This document shows positions 40,501 through 53,700 of a stretch of 64,000 bases of DNA, one piece after another. The position numbers were made by a program, and so were the translations under genes. Source of the stretch: Triplophysa rosa (lineage: Eukaryota; Chordata; Actinopteri; Cypriniformes; Nemacheilidae); NCBI RefSeq assembly GCF_024868665.1, contig NC_079907.1:13909706-13973705 (forward strand). Direction: 5' to 3'. Positions within the stretch are counted from its first letter, which is position 1. The number at the start of each line of letters is the position of its first letter. Under the pieces are notes generated by a model. The model made no database searches, had not been told where the DNA came from, and saw only the letters and a program-made list of their open reading frames with translations.

Positions 40501-43500
40501 TTCTGGTCATAGATTTTGAGTGATGAGTACTTTAGTAAAAGTAGTAGTGTAGTGTAAAGTGTAAGCATTTGCCTCACCCAGAATTGATGGGGAGCAGAGG
40601 ACACTCGTAATGCACAACACTGGTAATGGTATCTCCGCTAAGCTCTTTTTGCCGCTGGGTGCAATCCACAAGGAAATTTAGGGGCCCGTGACCAAGCTCC
40701 AGACTGTCCTTTATCCGGTAATGGTTCCTAAGAGCAGCCTCCACGAATGCCAACTAATCCCAAACAAGGAAGAATAAAAGATGTCAATACCCATCTATTG
40801 TAAGTGTACATTTATTGGAATTAATCTGTTTAAAGACAAGCACACTTGTTTGTTATTCTTTGCATGCTACTGTTCCGTGTGCAGGAGGCCTTTTAACTGT
40901 TATGAAAACTACGAATCAGAGATGTGATCTGTGTTTCACTGCACAAAGGCATTTTGACACATAACAAGCATTAAAAATTTACATCTGCCTCGCCGCACTG
41001 CTTTATGAATTCAAACACATCCTGTCTGGATGGTCTGAAGCCATATGTTCCAGGGTCCTGGTTGTCAATAGAAAGAGTATTTCCAGCTGTCTCCTGCAAA
41101 ACCTGCAGAAGAAATGAGACAAGGTGAGACGTGACAGGCAAATTGAAAGAATCCTGATACCCCCAATGGAAATGAGAGGAAAACAGGAAGCGCACACCTT
41201 TTTGTTTTTGACAATGAAATCCAAAAAGGTTCCTTGCTGTAGCTGCCTGAAATCTTTGAACTTGAAGTGATTGATGATCTTCATCTCCAGTGAGCAAAGG
41301 AAGGCCAGAGTAGGTGTGTTCTTCAAGTCGGACACGCACTCCTGAAAGTAGCTCATCACTTCAGCTGCGCAAAGAAGAAAAATAAAACAAATTTCAACAA
41401 AGACATACAAATTATGTTATTGATGAAAACATTTTTTGATGAAAACATTTTTGTATGAGACTTGTCTGTGAATAGGTAGAAATAGACAACCGCCAAAGTT
41501 GACACCTTCAGTGGGGAAGGAAGTGGTTCTTTCTTTTGTAGCTGTCTTCTCTTCTGCTTTTTGCTGGGGTTTCTCTTTAGCTACCAGGTCCTGTGGGGCT
41601 TCCAAGGAGCCACGGCATATGGCAAGCTGAAATAAGGCTCTTGCTAACCTATCTTTTTGTACACACGTCAGGAACGTCTGAACATTCTGAGGACAAAAAA
41701 AGGACAATCAGTTGCTCTCTGAAGTCTGCACAAAACATCTGTGTTGGATTAGGTTTGGATTAGCATGACACTACATTAAAGTGATAAAATGAAAAATCTG
41801 TCATCATCACTCTTGTTATTTCAAACATTCACTCGTAAAGATATTGGGTTGTTCCTTTCTGTTGGGTTGTTCCTGACGTTTATTCTGTAACAACTCAGTC
41901 AGTCGGGTTAAAATTGGCAAGTCTGAGCGGTTATATTAAATTTCAACGGTTGACTGGTGCCAATGCTGACACAGATGAGACACTCCCACCACCATGCTTG
42001 ACTGTAGACAAGACACACTTGTCTTGGTACTCCACACCTGGTTGCTGCCACACACACGCTTGACACCATCTGAACCAAGTTTAACTTGGTCTCATCAGAC
42101 CACAGAACATGGTTCCAGTAATCCATGTCCTTAGTCGGCTTGTCTTCAGCAAACTGTTTGCAGGCTTCCTTGTGCATTATCTTTGGAAGAGGCTTCCTTC
42201 TGGGACGACAGTCATGCAGACCAATTTGATGCAGTGTGCGGCATATGGTCTGAGCACTGACAGGCTGACCCCCCACCCCTTCAACCTCTGCAGCAATGCT
42301 GGCAGCACTCTTATGTCTATTTCCCAAAGACAACCTCTGGATATGACGCTGAGCACGTGCACTCAACTTCTTTGGTCGACCATGGCGAAGCCTGTTCTGG
42401 GTGCAACCTGTCCTGTTAAACCGCTATATGGTCTTGGCCAACGTGCTGCAGCTCAGTTTCAGGATCTTGGCAATCTTCTTATAGCCTAGGCCAGGGCTAT
42501 TCAATTAGTTTGTCATGGGGGCCAGTTCATGAAAAGCATCCCAAATGAGGGGCCGGAGAGATATGGCTTGCAATACGAGGGATGACACAACAACAATAAG
42601 AAATCTGTTTTATTTTTTCCCAAATTCCGTTTTTTCTGTTGAAATTTTTCTGGATTCTGTGTTTTCCGTCCTTTACTATACAATATTTTGCCCACATGAA
42701 AAAATACTTCAGTATACTACAGTATTCACTTATAAACTATATTAAAAAACCTGCAGTAGATACGTTGAACCATACAGGGGAAAATAAAAATAAAATTGTT
42801 TTTGTTTTTTAGTCTACTTAAATGTAAGTCATATTTTTATAATATGTTCTAATTTTGTATAATTTTACTAGCACATTTACTTTAGTTTACTAGGGCTTTA
42901 GTTTACTTAAGTAAATAATATACTCAGTGGTCGAACTATAAAAAATATCAAGAGGGATTGTGTTAGCTGTTCGGTGCTACTTTTTGAAATAATACATTTG
43001 CCATATTCTGTGCCATTCCACGTTATACAGCAACATATGCCTGGATTCCGCGATTCAATCATTGGGTCCCAAGTTAACTATGGGAGCCCGTATGTTGTAT
43101 TTTTGCCCCATAAGACACCCAAAGTTTTTTTCTACATTTAAACGTGCTGATGTTGTATTTTAAACTACACAACAAAAACACTGGTGCATCGTAAGACGCC
43201 CAAGCAGGCTTTTCTACATTCAAACATGTTCGTGTGTTGTATTTTAAAACTGCATAACAAAAAATGAGAAATTCAGTGAAACAATATTAACCTACAGAGA
43301 TGCTGTTCTCCGACGCGCTATTCTCCGCCCTTGCCTCTATGTTTTTGAAATGGTGGTCCTATTCGTGCTAGCAAAATGTCAGAAATGAAACTAATAAAAG
43401 TTAGTCTGTCATCGTCCTGTTTACCGCGTCTCACAGGAGAGGCTGCTTGCGAGTCACGTGACTCCTGCTCTGTGCTGCTGCAGCTCGTGCTGAATGGAAC

Positions 43501-44725
43501 AGATGCGCATCAGTCCGTTCCCGACTGAACTAAATTTAGAGATTCTTTTTCACACTGTGCTACTTGAAGGGCCGGAACAAAGTACATCGAGGGCCGGGTT
43601 TGGCCATTTGAATAGCCCAGGCCTAGGCCATCTTTATGTAGAGCAACAATTCTTTTTTTCAGATCCTCAGAGAGTTCTTTGCCATGAGGTGCCATGTTGA
43701 ACTTCCAGTGACCAGTATGAGAGAGTGAGAGCGATAACACAAAATTTAACACACCTGAAACCTTTTAACACTAACGAATCACATGACACCAATTTGGACA
43801 TTTTAACTTAGGGGTGTACTCACTTTTGTTGCCAGCGGTTTAGACATTAATGGCTGTGTGTTGAGTTATTTTGAGGGGACAGCGAATTTACACTGTTATT
43901 CAAGCTGTACACTCACTACTTTACATTGTAGCAAAGTGTCATTTCTTCAGTGTTGTCACAATGTGAGTGGTGTACTCACTTCTGTGAGATACTGTATATG
44001 TGTGTATGCAATGTTTTTATTGCAACACACAGTTCTTTCACTGTTTTTTTTTATAAATTTACACCTCTGTCCCACTATGTTGCTTACCTTAGTCATACTC
44101 TCACTAAAGATGCCTTCAGAGTTAATGAAGACTTCAAAGACAGCGTCAGAGGCGGTCAGATTAACATATTTCTTCCTGAGCTCAAGGCAGCCTGTCTGTG
44201 AGAACAGCACTGGTCCTTGAGCTGGTTCCAGCAGACTCTTCTTGATCTTAAACAGTCTGGCTTCCACTTCTTCCTGAATCTCCTTCTGAATAGCTTCTTT
44301 TGCTCGATCCATGCAGATGTGCTCAGCAGCAGATGCTTTATTTAATGTCTACAAACACAGCATGGAAAATAAAAAAGTTCTCAGAAGAAATCTTTTCAAT
44401 AATGTGTAGATCTTAGTTAAACAAAACAACATATACAAAAATGAGAAACCCCGCCCCACTTAGATACTGTCGCTAGCTCGGACAAACACACAGAGTTCGC
44501 TAATGTCTTACAGTGAGAGCTGTCAGTATGAAAGCCTTGGCCCAAGAGTTTTTTCACACATTTTGCACACACTCTCGTTGGGGAGCATTCTAGTGGGACT
44601 TAAATATATAATGGAGGGATATATAAAAGATTTTACAATAAATATGGTAGATAATAGGGATGCACCGAATGTTCGGCAACCGGAAATTTTACCGAACATG
44701 ACGTGTGATATGATCAAGCAGCTAC

Positions 44726-44785
<60 letters not shown>

Positions 44786-47700
44786 GCATGCTTCATTAAT
44801 GCAGGAAACATGTCGGCAGTGAATGGAGCATTTTAAGTGTCAGAGAAAGACACAGCACGGAACTTGCAGTAAATTAATGAATGAAAGCGTCTTTACCGGT
44901 CGGTAACTTGTGTACTTCAGACTGGAGCGGGCGGTCTGACAGTAGCCCCCATGCTTGCAGTTCCCTGTACTAAAAAACTTGTCAAAGTATGTTCCAATTC
45001 ATAAATTGGCTAGATAAATAGAAGAAATACGAAAAGCCATGTTTGGTGTTCGGTATTTGGCTTCGGCCAAGTGTTTCATTTTTATATTCGGCTTCGGCCA
45101 AGAATTTTCATTTCGGTGCATCGCTAGTAGATAACAAGATTAATTTGGAAGCGAGGGTTTACAGATCACAGTGCAAGTGGGAGAAGCCGGTCTTCATGAT
45201 CGCAAATGACAATGCTGTTCATGTTCCGCAGAGTAAGATTCATTAATTTACATTTAACCAGTTTAATATGGAGAGGCACTGGCATGTAGACCTTCCTTTA
45301 TGTGTTTTTGACGTCTAAACGTGAGATCAGTAAGCTATTTAGGTCTGTTTGTTAGCATGGACTCGCTAACTTTACTGTTTTTAGGCAGTGATACCTTGCT
45401 GAATCACATGATGCATTAACGTTCTCCTTCAGCACTAAAATTTAAAATTGTAATAATGAGAGTAATGACAACCGTTTTCTATGGGATTGGTGTTGAACCA
45501 GGTTTCTGGGCCCACATTTTGCTCTGTCTTGTTTAGGTATAGCAAATGGAATAAAATAAATGACATTCCCCATCCTCTCAGGATACCTGGAATCAGTGTT
45601 ACAAGTACCCCAGGCACATCGTTTTACCATTTTTGTAGCATAAACACAGTAAAAACGAAGAGAGCTTCAGATTTTACAATGTTTCTCTATGGCGCTGAAA
45701 CCTAAAGTTGTCCAAGTTGCGGTCCCCTTGCAACTGATACTCAGCTGCCACTGGCTCATTGGAGTTTGAGGGGAGAGGGCTTAGGTCAATTGTGTCTTGA
45801 GGCAATTTCTCTCTGTAAATATTTTTTTCGAGCATTTCTTTCTTGTTATTTATAATGAGCGTATTTGTTTGTATCGGGTTCTTTACTGGGGATAACTGAT
45901 ATTATACTAATTATTTGTGGATAATTTTATGTATTTTGTGTATGTCCCTTTAATTCTATTGGTCCGATTTGTTTCTTCATAGTTTAAAATGTAACACTGT
46001 TTCTTAAAATGTATGCAATTTATAATATGTGGAGAAACATATAAATAAAGTGAGTTAAAATGTATTAAGTGCAACATTGAGAATGGTCATTCTCACAAAA
46101 CCACTGAAACATCATGGCGGTAAAGATTTTAATTATGAAATGATCATAATAAACATAATTGTGTTTTCTACCGTGCACAAAGCATAATTTTAACATAGTA
46201 ACATTTTTAGGTAATTTATTGTTTGTTTCTTTTTACTGAAATCTCATTACCATAATGCGTCCCGATTTGCCTGAGCGCATTTTATGTTGTAATTTAAACA
46301 GACTTAAATTAAAACATTCTGAAAAAAAAACAAGTGATGTTCTTCTAGATGTTCTCGATTGACAATGTCATTGACAGAATATTCATGTATAATAGGGATG
46401 CTCATATTGACCGTTTAACCATAAACCGATCGTTAAAATTTTGACCGGTTAATACTATCAGTTAAACGATTTAAAAGGTATGTTTATTTTAAGTTTAATA
46501 ATATTAATAATATTTTTTTAATAATAAAATAATTTAATAATATGTTTTTAAATGACTATTAAATCGTAAATGTTTTTAGTTTCTGTATGGTGAAAGAAAA
46601 ACATGCTAAGCATTAACTCACGGAGCATGCACGGCTCAGCAAAGCTAATAGCGGAGCTACTGCAAGGGAATTTCGGTGCTAGCCATCAATTTATCCTTTA
46701 CATAAACTTTCTCATGGATGCTTAGCATCGGCTGCCCGTGCGCTTTGGAAAGGAGAAAACGGCGCGACCGGTGGTTTCCCTGCCTTCTTTTAGACGTGAC
46801 ATAAAAATACGAATGTGAAATATGAATAAGTAAAAAATAATGTTTGTATTTTGGGTGGTATAGCAGATAGGATTTATATATGTTTAGCAAACACTGGCTG
46901 TTGGAAAGCAAATGTGACGCGCTTCCCGAGGCGTTATCTCTACATTCCCGGGACATCCGTGCCATCTGAAAGGGTGTTTTCTGCCTCGGGTCTAATTGTC
47001 AACAAGCTCCAGACCGTCACCACAACACATAAACATGTTACTTCATTAAATAAAAACTCCAAGCTTTGGATTGAGGTAGGCCTGCTATTTTTATTTGATG
47101 AAAAAACTTTCTGACGGAAATAAACTTTGCCGGTTCTTCTGTGTTTTCGTTTTGTCATAATTTGTTAATTATTTCGGTTTCTTTCTTGCCTGTTTATTTT
47201 ATGCTTTGGATTTATATTTGTAACCGGGTGAAAGTAAAATAGCCCACAAGCTGTATAGTTGCCCTCTTTTAATCCCCTGTGCATGTAAAGGTAATATGTA
47301 AAAAGGTGTGGCGGCTCCTTTAAGTGATTATCTCCGTGTGTGTGAGAGAGAGAGCGCCTATGCGAGCGTAAGAAGCTGGGAAGCGAACGGGCCTCGATGT
47401 GGTGAGAAAATACGTTTATAGAGTTCAAAAGACGTTAAAATAGTAATAAATATCAATTTATCAGTGTATATTGATTTGCCTTAAGGGTCTGGTCGGTGGA
47501 TTGTTGCGTATTTTGCACGTCCGTTCAGCTTTCTCATTAGTTCGTGGGCGATGTCTTCACATTAAGTGTGCTCTTCAGAGGCGTCTGAAGTTAAGAGCGT
47601 GAGTGTTTATTTCAGTTTACGGTTATAATATACACTGTCATGTAACTCATATGTCGTCTGTGTTTATGTAAAAATGCAAAAAGTTACTTAATTACACTCA

Positions 47701-50700
47701 TATTGTATTAGAGGGGAGAGGTGAAGCACGTTTACTCGCACGTGAGCACTCGGGTTTGAGAGACTGCCGCAATGTGAGTTGTGATGATATGTTTCTTTGT
47801 TTTGTTTTATATATCTGTTTTTTGTTTCTAACGGAATTGAACTGTGTTCAATGTGTATTTGTGAATGCTTTTGACCTGATGTATGTAAGCAGCAATAGTA
47901 TAGTATGGTTTTAAGTGCTGCAGATGTGCTGCATGTGCTTGTATGTCTTGCAGTTGTTAACGTGGATTGTTCCATGATGTGTATTTTTCTGTTTTCCTTT
48001 TCTCTATAGTCACTACCGTTGTTTATTTGGGGTGGTTAAACATAACTATTGTTATTGAGCCACTGAACAGGCAGACTTGGTTTTTGTTGTTGTTTTGTTT
48101 TTCTTTTACTTAATACTTTGTCTACCAATTGACTGATGCTGAATTTCTCATGTCCAAAATGTGGCATTGTTTCTCCTAAGTCTGACTTAGTTTTTCTTTA
48201 ATGCTGCATCCCTTTCGGGTGTAGTCGGGAATAAAAGAACCCCAGTTAATGTGTAGTCAGTGTTTTGTCTTGATTAACAAGTAATAATAAACCCGGCCAC
48301 ATATTATTTTAGTTCTTCTCCATTGTCCAAAACGCCGCAGGTTGGTGAATATGTGAATGCAGGTGCTGTTGTTGATGTATTCGTTATGCTGCTGTTTGCA
48401 TGTTAAAATAAATCTGTGAAAAAAATGTTTAATGTTAAAAGTAATGTATATTTAACGTGTCACAGACCCTCGTCAACTGTGGCTGTGTTCTCATTTCGAA
48501 CTGTATTATTAAAAACATATTATTAATATTATTAAACTTAAAATAAACATACCTTTTAAATCGTTTAACTGATTGTATTAACCGGTCAAAATTTTAACGA
48601 TCGGTTAACAGTTAAACGGTCAATATGAGCATCCCTATTTGAAATAGTTGTTTTAATAAACTTTGAACCAACTATACATGTACACATTATATTTTTTGTT
48701 TTCTGATTTTGTCAAACTGAAATCACACACCAATGCTCTTTAAGCATTGTTTACTTTTTTGTTCTCTTTCAGAACAATAAACAAAAATAAATGAATCTGC
48801 TGCATTACAGACTAAAACATTTTTTTTAATGTAAACAAATCTCTGGACAGCATTATAAGACATTCATTTCTGAAACAAGCATTCAATTAAAAAACAGTAA
48901 GTTAAGAAACAGTGTCCTTTCTGCACTGGCTTTTTTTGGATTGTCAAATAAGTGCTGAATTAAAGTGAAGAAAGGTCAGCATATCAACATGTTCAGGTGA
49001 CAGGCTTGCTCTTTTTTTGTGATATGATATAATTCTTCCTAACATCTCCTTCTGTAAATGATCATGAATATGGAACAAAACAAAGACAAGTGATAAGACT
49101 CCTATCAGTTACCTCAATAATACCTAATAGTGTTAGGTATTAACAGTCCTATCAAAACTTAACTCCTAAGTTCTTATTGTTGTTAAACATCTATCAACAC
49201 TGCTTGCTGTTATTATTAGTACTGCATTGTCTAATAAAAGGAATTACCGATAGTTAGCTGGAGAACACACACCACTCACCGGCTGTGTCGAATTGTCCTA
49301 CCCTGTCAGATTTTCCTACCGAAGGGCAAAACTTAATATAATCTAAACCACATCGACAAAATAAACAGGTAGGATCATTGTACAATGCCAAATACCCTGT
49401 CAGATAGTCCTACCAGTTTAAAATAAACATAAAAAAGTTTGCATAGTAAATACCTTATCAGATAAATAAAAAGGTTGCATTGATTTACAGTGCAGAATAC
49501 CTTATCAAATTTTTCTACCAGTAATAAATAAATATGTAGAATGATTTAACAACGAAAATACCCTATCAGATTGTCGTAGCAGTATAAAATTAGCAGTTAG
49601 GATGATTTTACAGCGCAAAAAATGACGTAATATTGATGTGCGCATGCCTGGTATACAATCTGACGGGTAGGATGAAATTTCAGGACACCTGTATGTTTCC
49701 TCTTTAAGTGTTCCAACATGCATGTTGTGCTCCCGTGAAATGCAAGTTCCGTCTTGCATGTATTGCGCACAACAGAATTCTTGGTTGTAAGTTTTGTGAA
49801 ACTTTCCCAAACCTTGCTAGTTCGGCGTCGTTTGCACTCTATCATAACTCACGCTGTTTTATTCTTCTGCAATCGCATTCGGGAAGGCTGCATTACACAC
49901 TAGCGCCACAACGCCGTAGCGGTCAAATCACGATAATGCAGGCGTTTACATTAAAGGGGACATTTCATGAAAATCTGACTTTTTCAGTGTTTAAGTGCTA
50001 TAATCGGGTGTCTGGTGCATCTACCAACTCAGAAAACGTGAAAAATGACAATCCAGTAACTTTGTTTATGTGAGCCTATCTCTGCAAGCCTGTGAGAAAA
50101 CGAGCCGTTCAGATTTCGCTCGCTTTCTGACGTAGGTAGTTGTTCTTATTATAATATTACCGCCCCTTTTTCTGAACGTGTCCACCCATGGCGCTGCCGC
50201 CATTTTTGTTTTCGCAAGCGACATATGTGAATTAGTTCCGACACCATGGCAAAAGTAAGCAAAGCATGCTAAGTGTTGTGTTGTTGGCTGCACAGAGCAG
50301 CACAGAACACTGTTCCCAGCCTGACAGGAGAGCAATGGATTTATTTTGTTTTCAATGTAAATCCACCAGACAGAACGAGGCAAAGCTGCAAATAAAGACA
50401 TTGTAAGTACCGTTATTTTTTAAGTAAGACCTCAGGGACATGTGGCAACTTAAAAGTAGGTAAAACGTCATTGTGAAACGTTTGTCCGTTCACGCAAAGA
50501 AAGCAATGTGTATGGCTTGTAAACACGCGACGAGATTGTAATGTGTAACGTTACTTTTACATATAGAAAATGCGATGCGTTTGTCTTGAGTACCTTCACC
50601 TATAGAAAGCAGTGTGTATGGTTTGTAAACATGCAATGGGTTTGTCATGGTAACATGATTTCCCGCCATTTTGTTATTTCACCCGTGAAACCTCGTGACG

Positions 50701-53700
50701 CGATCGCGGGTCTCACACCCGAAAGCGGTCGTGACCGGACCAACAGGGACCGGAGCGCCTTCACGAATGGCCCCGGGGCAGTGGCGGTCCTTCCTACAGG
50801 CGACATAGGCGCTTGCCTAGGGCGCCATCTAGTGAGGGGCGCCAAATATGCGGCAAGAAAAAAATATATAATTAAAATGATAATGTCTATTTATTTTTTT
50901 CAACAGTTTTTGCCATCCCTCTATCTACAACAATACTTTGACATAAAAAATAAATTAAACTTAAGTAAAAGAAATGACAATTCTGACGTGACCTTTAGCT
51001 GTCAATTAGCGGTCACAACATGCTAGCGCACACACTGATGCGCAGTCGGTCGGTCGGCTCGGCTGTGTGTCGACGGGTTACTGTGTGTCGATGTCTTTTG
51101 CACATATTGTTTGTATTATCATTGTTTAAATAAATGTGCAATTCTTTGGACATGAGTTTTTTTCTCATGGGGAAGGGGCGCCATCAGTCAAGCTCGCCTA
51201 GGGCACCAAATGGTCTAGGACCGCCCCTGCCCCGGGGGAAAAGGTGTGCTTATAGAAAACAATGTGTTTGGTGTTCAAAGACGAGACACAGTAGTTTCTC
51301 ATTCGCTTTGTGACCCTTCTTTCTTGGATAGGCTACTTTCACTTGTAGAAAGCAGTGTGTATGGTTTGTAAATACGCTATCGGTTTGTCATGTGTGTTTT
51401 TGCGTATAGAGAAAACAATGTGTTTGGTGTTTAAAGATGAGACCTTGTTTCTCATTCACTTTATGTGACCCTTATTTTTTATTTTGTCATTGGAAGCACA
51501 GGCTCTAAGCCCTGGCTGAGTTTTCTGTGAAAAGGGGGCGGAGACTAGCAGCTCATTTGCACTTAAAGAGACACACACCAAAACAGCGCGTTTCTCCTCG
51601 TATGCAAAACTGGGCAACTAGAGCATGGTATAATAAAAGATCTCTGGTGTATTTTGAGCTGAAACTTCACAGACACATTCTGTGGACCCCTATGATTTAT
51701 ATTACATTTGTGTAAAAGTAGAAAAAAATCTCCCCTTTAAGTCACGAGATGAAATGACTACTCGACAACAAAATTTATTGAATAAATATAATTTATTGTC
51801 GACAACGTCGACTTATCGTTGCAGCCCTAATTTACATTAAGTTTGATTTTATAAGAAGAAACACATCGACCAGTACCTGGTACATCGAACAGAGCGAGGC
51901 TAATCTTTTTTTATAGAAATGCTTTTAAACATATAATATCCTAGTTTTTAATTAATTAAAAAGAAATCTGTTGATGCGAGTGTTAAGAAAATTATGTTTG
52001 ACATTCTGAAACCAAGATTTTGTAGGAATTACCCAGATACTCTTTCCATCTCTGATTTCAACAGTCTCCAAGCGTCTTTATGTGCTCACAAATATTTGAA
52101 AGGTATGAAGAACCTTACCGAAATGGGCAGTCCAAGACTCTGGATCCTGATGCCGAGTTCATATGGGGATTCACAGCTGTACTGGTCTGCAAGGTTCTTG
52201 AGAAATTCAGCAAGGTCAACTCTTTGTGGCTGGCATTGTTTCTTGAAAATCCGCAGACTCTACAGAAAGCAGAAAACCAGACTGTCACAGTAGTTAGAGC
52301 AAAAACTATGTCTCTGTGTCTGTATAGATGTGCCAGTCAGTGGCTGCCTTGTGCCAAGATGACTCACCCTAAGAATGTCCACAGTTTCAATCTCATGAAT
52401 ATTGTCATCTTTAGTATTTGCATCTATTTTGAACATGCGATGAATAGTGGGGATCTTGCAGAGAGGGCCCAGGTGAAGCTCTTCAAAGCGCTTTTTGTTC
52501 TTCAGGTTGGCCACGGCCTGACCCAGTTCGTACAGTGTGCACACTGAAGACACCGCCTCTACTGACTTTCAAAGAAAACCATCATTACAAATAGAAAATC
52601 TTTTCAAATGTTTGCTTTTCTTTTAGGAGGACTACGAGTGCCACTTAAAAATAAATTGAAGAATCATATCAATTACCCATTCAAACACTTTTCACTTTTT
52701 ATTTTTAATGCAGTGTTTCCCATTCCCATCCATAGTCGAATTTGTTCTGTCTTAGTTTCAAAATGAACCAAACATTTTATTTATACTTCTCATAGCAACA
52801 TATAACTGTGTTGTCTGTTTCCCATATTGATTTATTTGTCGCGGCCTGCAACACTATCAACACTGGCCGCTATGAATAGATTTTTCATGATTCCAGTTTA
52901 CATTTTTATTTAACTATTTAAAACAGCTTAATTCATTGTAGAGTTGCGAGCGCTCAGCGCCTATCTCTCTCTCATGTTCCGTGCAGCGCCTCTCTCTCAC
53001 ATGACACTAAATTAAAATTAAAAGGTGGCAGTGTTTTCAATATGCATTCCTTCGTGTACTTGCCTTTCCGCGTAAATGTCAAGTTTTAGTTAGCAAAACA
53101 CACACCCTTTCTTTATGTGCTTGGTGTGAGACTGTGTGCGAGCTCCCTATGGTGCGTGCGTAACTCTGTGTAACAGCAACAGTGTATTCTCTCATATTTC
53201 TGAATTTGCACCGAATTGTCTGCGCTATACGAGATCTACAATAAAACTATCACTCGCGCTCATAACACAACAACACATTGATGAGAAGAACAACAGCAGT
53301 TAAGGATATGCGCAGCGTGAGACAAACAAGTATTATATCATACAGTATATCCGCTCTTCAATGTAAATGTTTATGGTATTTTGTCAGACAATAGCCCTTT
53401 TAGCCACTTGCTCTTAGCCCAAGTACACTGCACTGTGACGCACGCCTGCGGTGTACACGTAGACAGCATTCGGTCACTTTGTGTATTTATGGTATTAAAG
53501 ATCTGCGCATGCACGAGGTGGCATGTCAAGAAGACGGAGGGGGAGAACTAACGTGAGATGAGAGAACTGCTCCGCCTGTTTCTTTATTTTTTCTTGTTTT
53601 GTTTCTGTGACCAAAGTTGGATACCTTTCAGGTTTTGTCGCTCGAATCTGCATGTATGACCGTATTAAACTCGAGGAAAGTATAACAGCTTTTGCTTCTT

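Larger units (their letters stand above)
49846..51831 (-). mobile_element. hAT 5' end (TAGGGCTGCAACG) interrupted by a TTAA element
   Basis: The terminus TAGGGCTGCAACGATAAGTC is at 51831 reading leftwards. After 90 bases it is broken by the element at 49951-51740, then resumes from 49950 to the BED-finger ATG at 49845. The other terminus of this hAT is not visible. Confidence 0.6.

Noticed and set aside
44523..44799. ORFs over the GA/CT microsatellite
   Set aside because: Arg-Glu and Ser-Leu runs are simple translations of the dinucleotide repeat.
52556..52565. Alternative exon 6 acceptors at CAG (52562) or TAG (52559)
   Set aside because: Both break the phase with exon 5, which ends in phase 0; the AAAG acceptor at 52566 keeps it.
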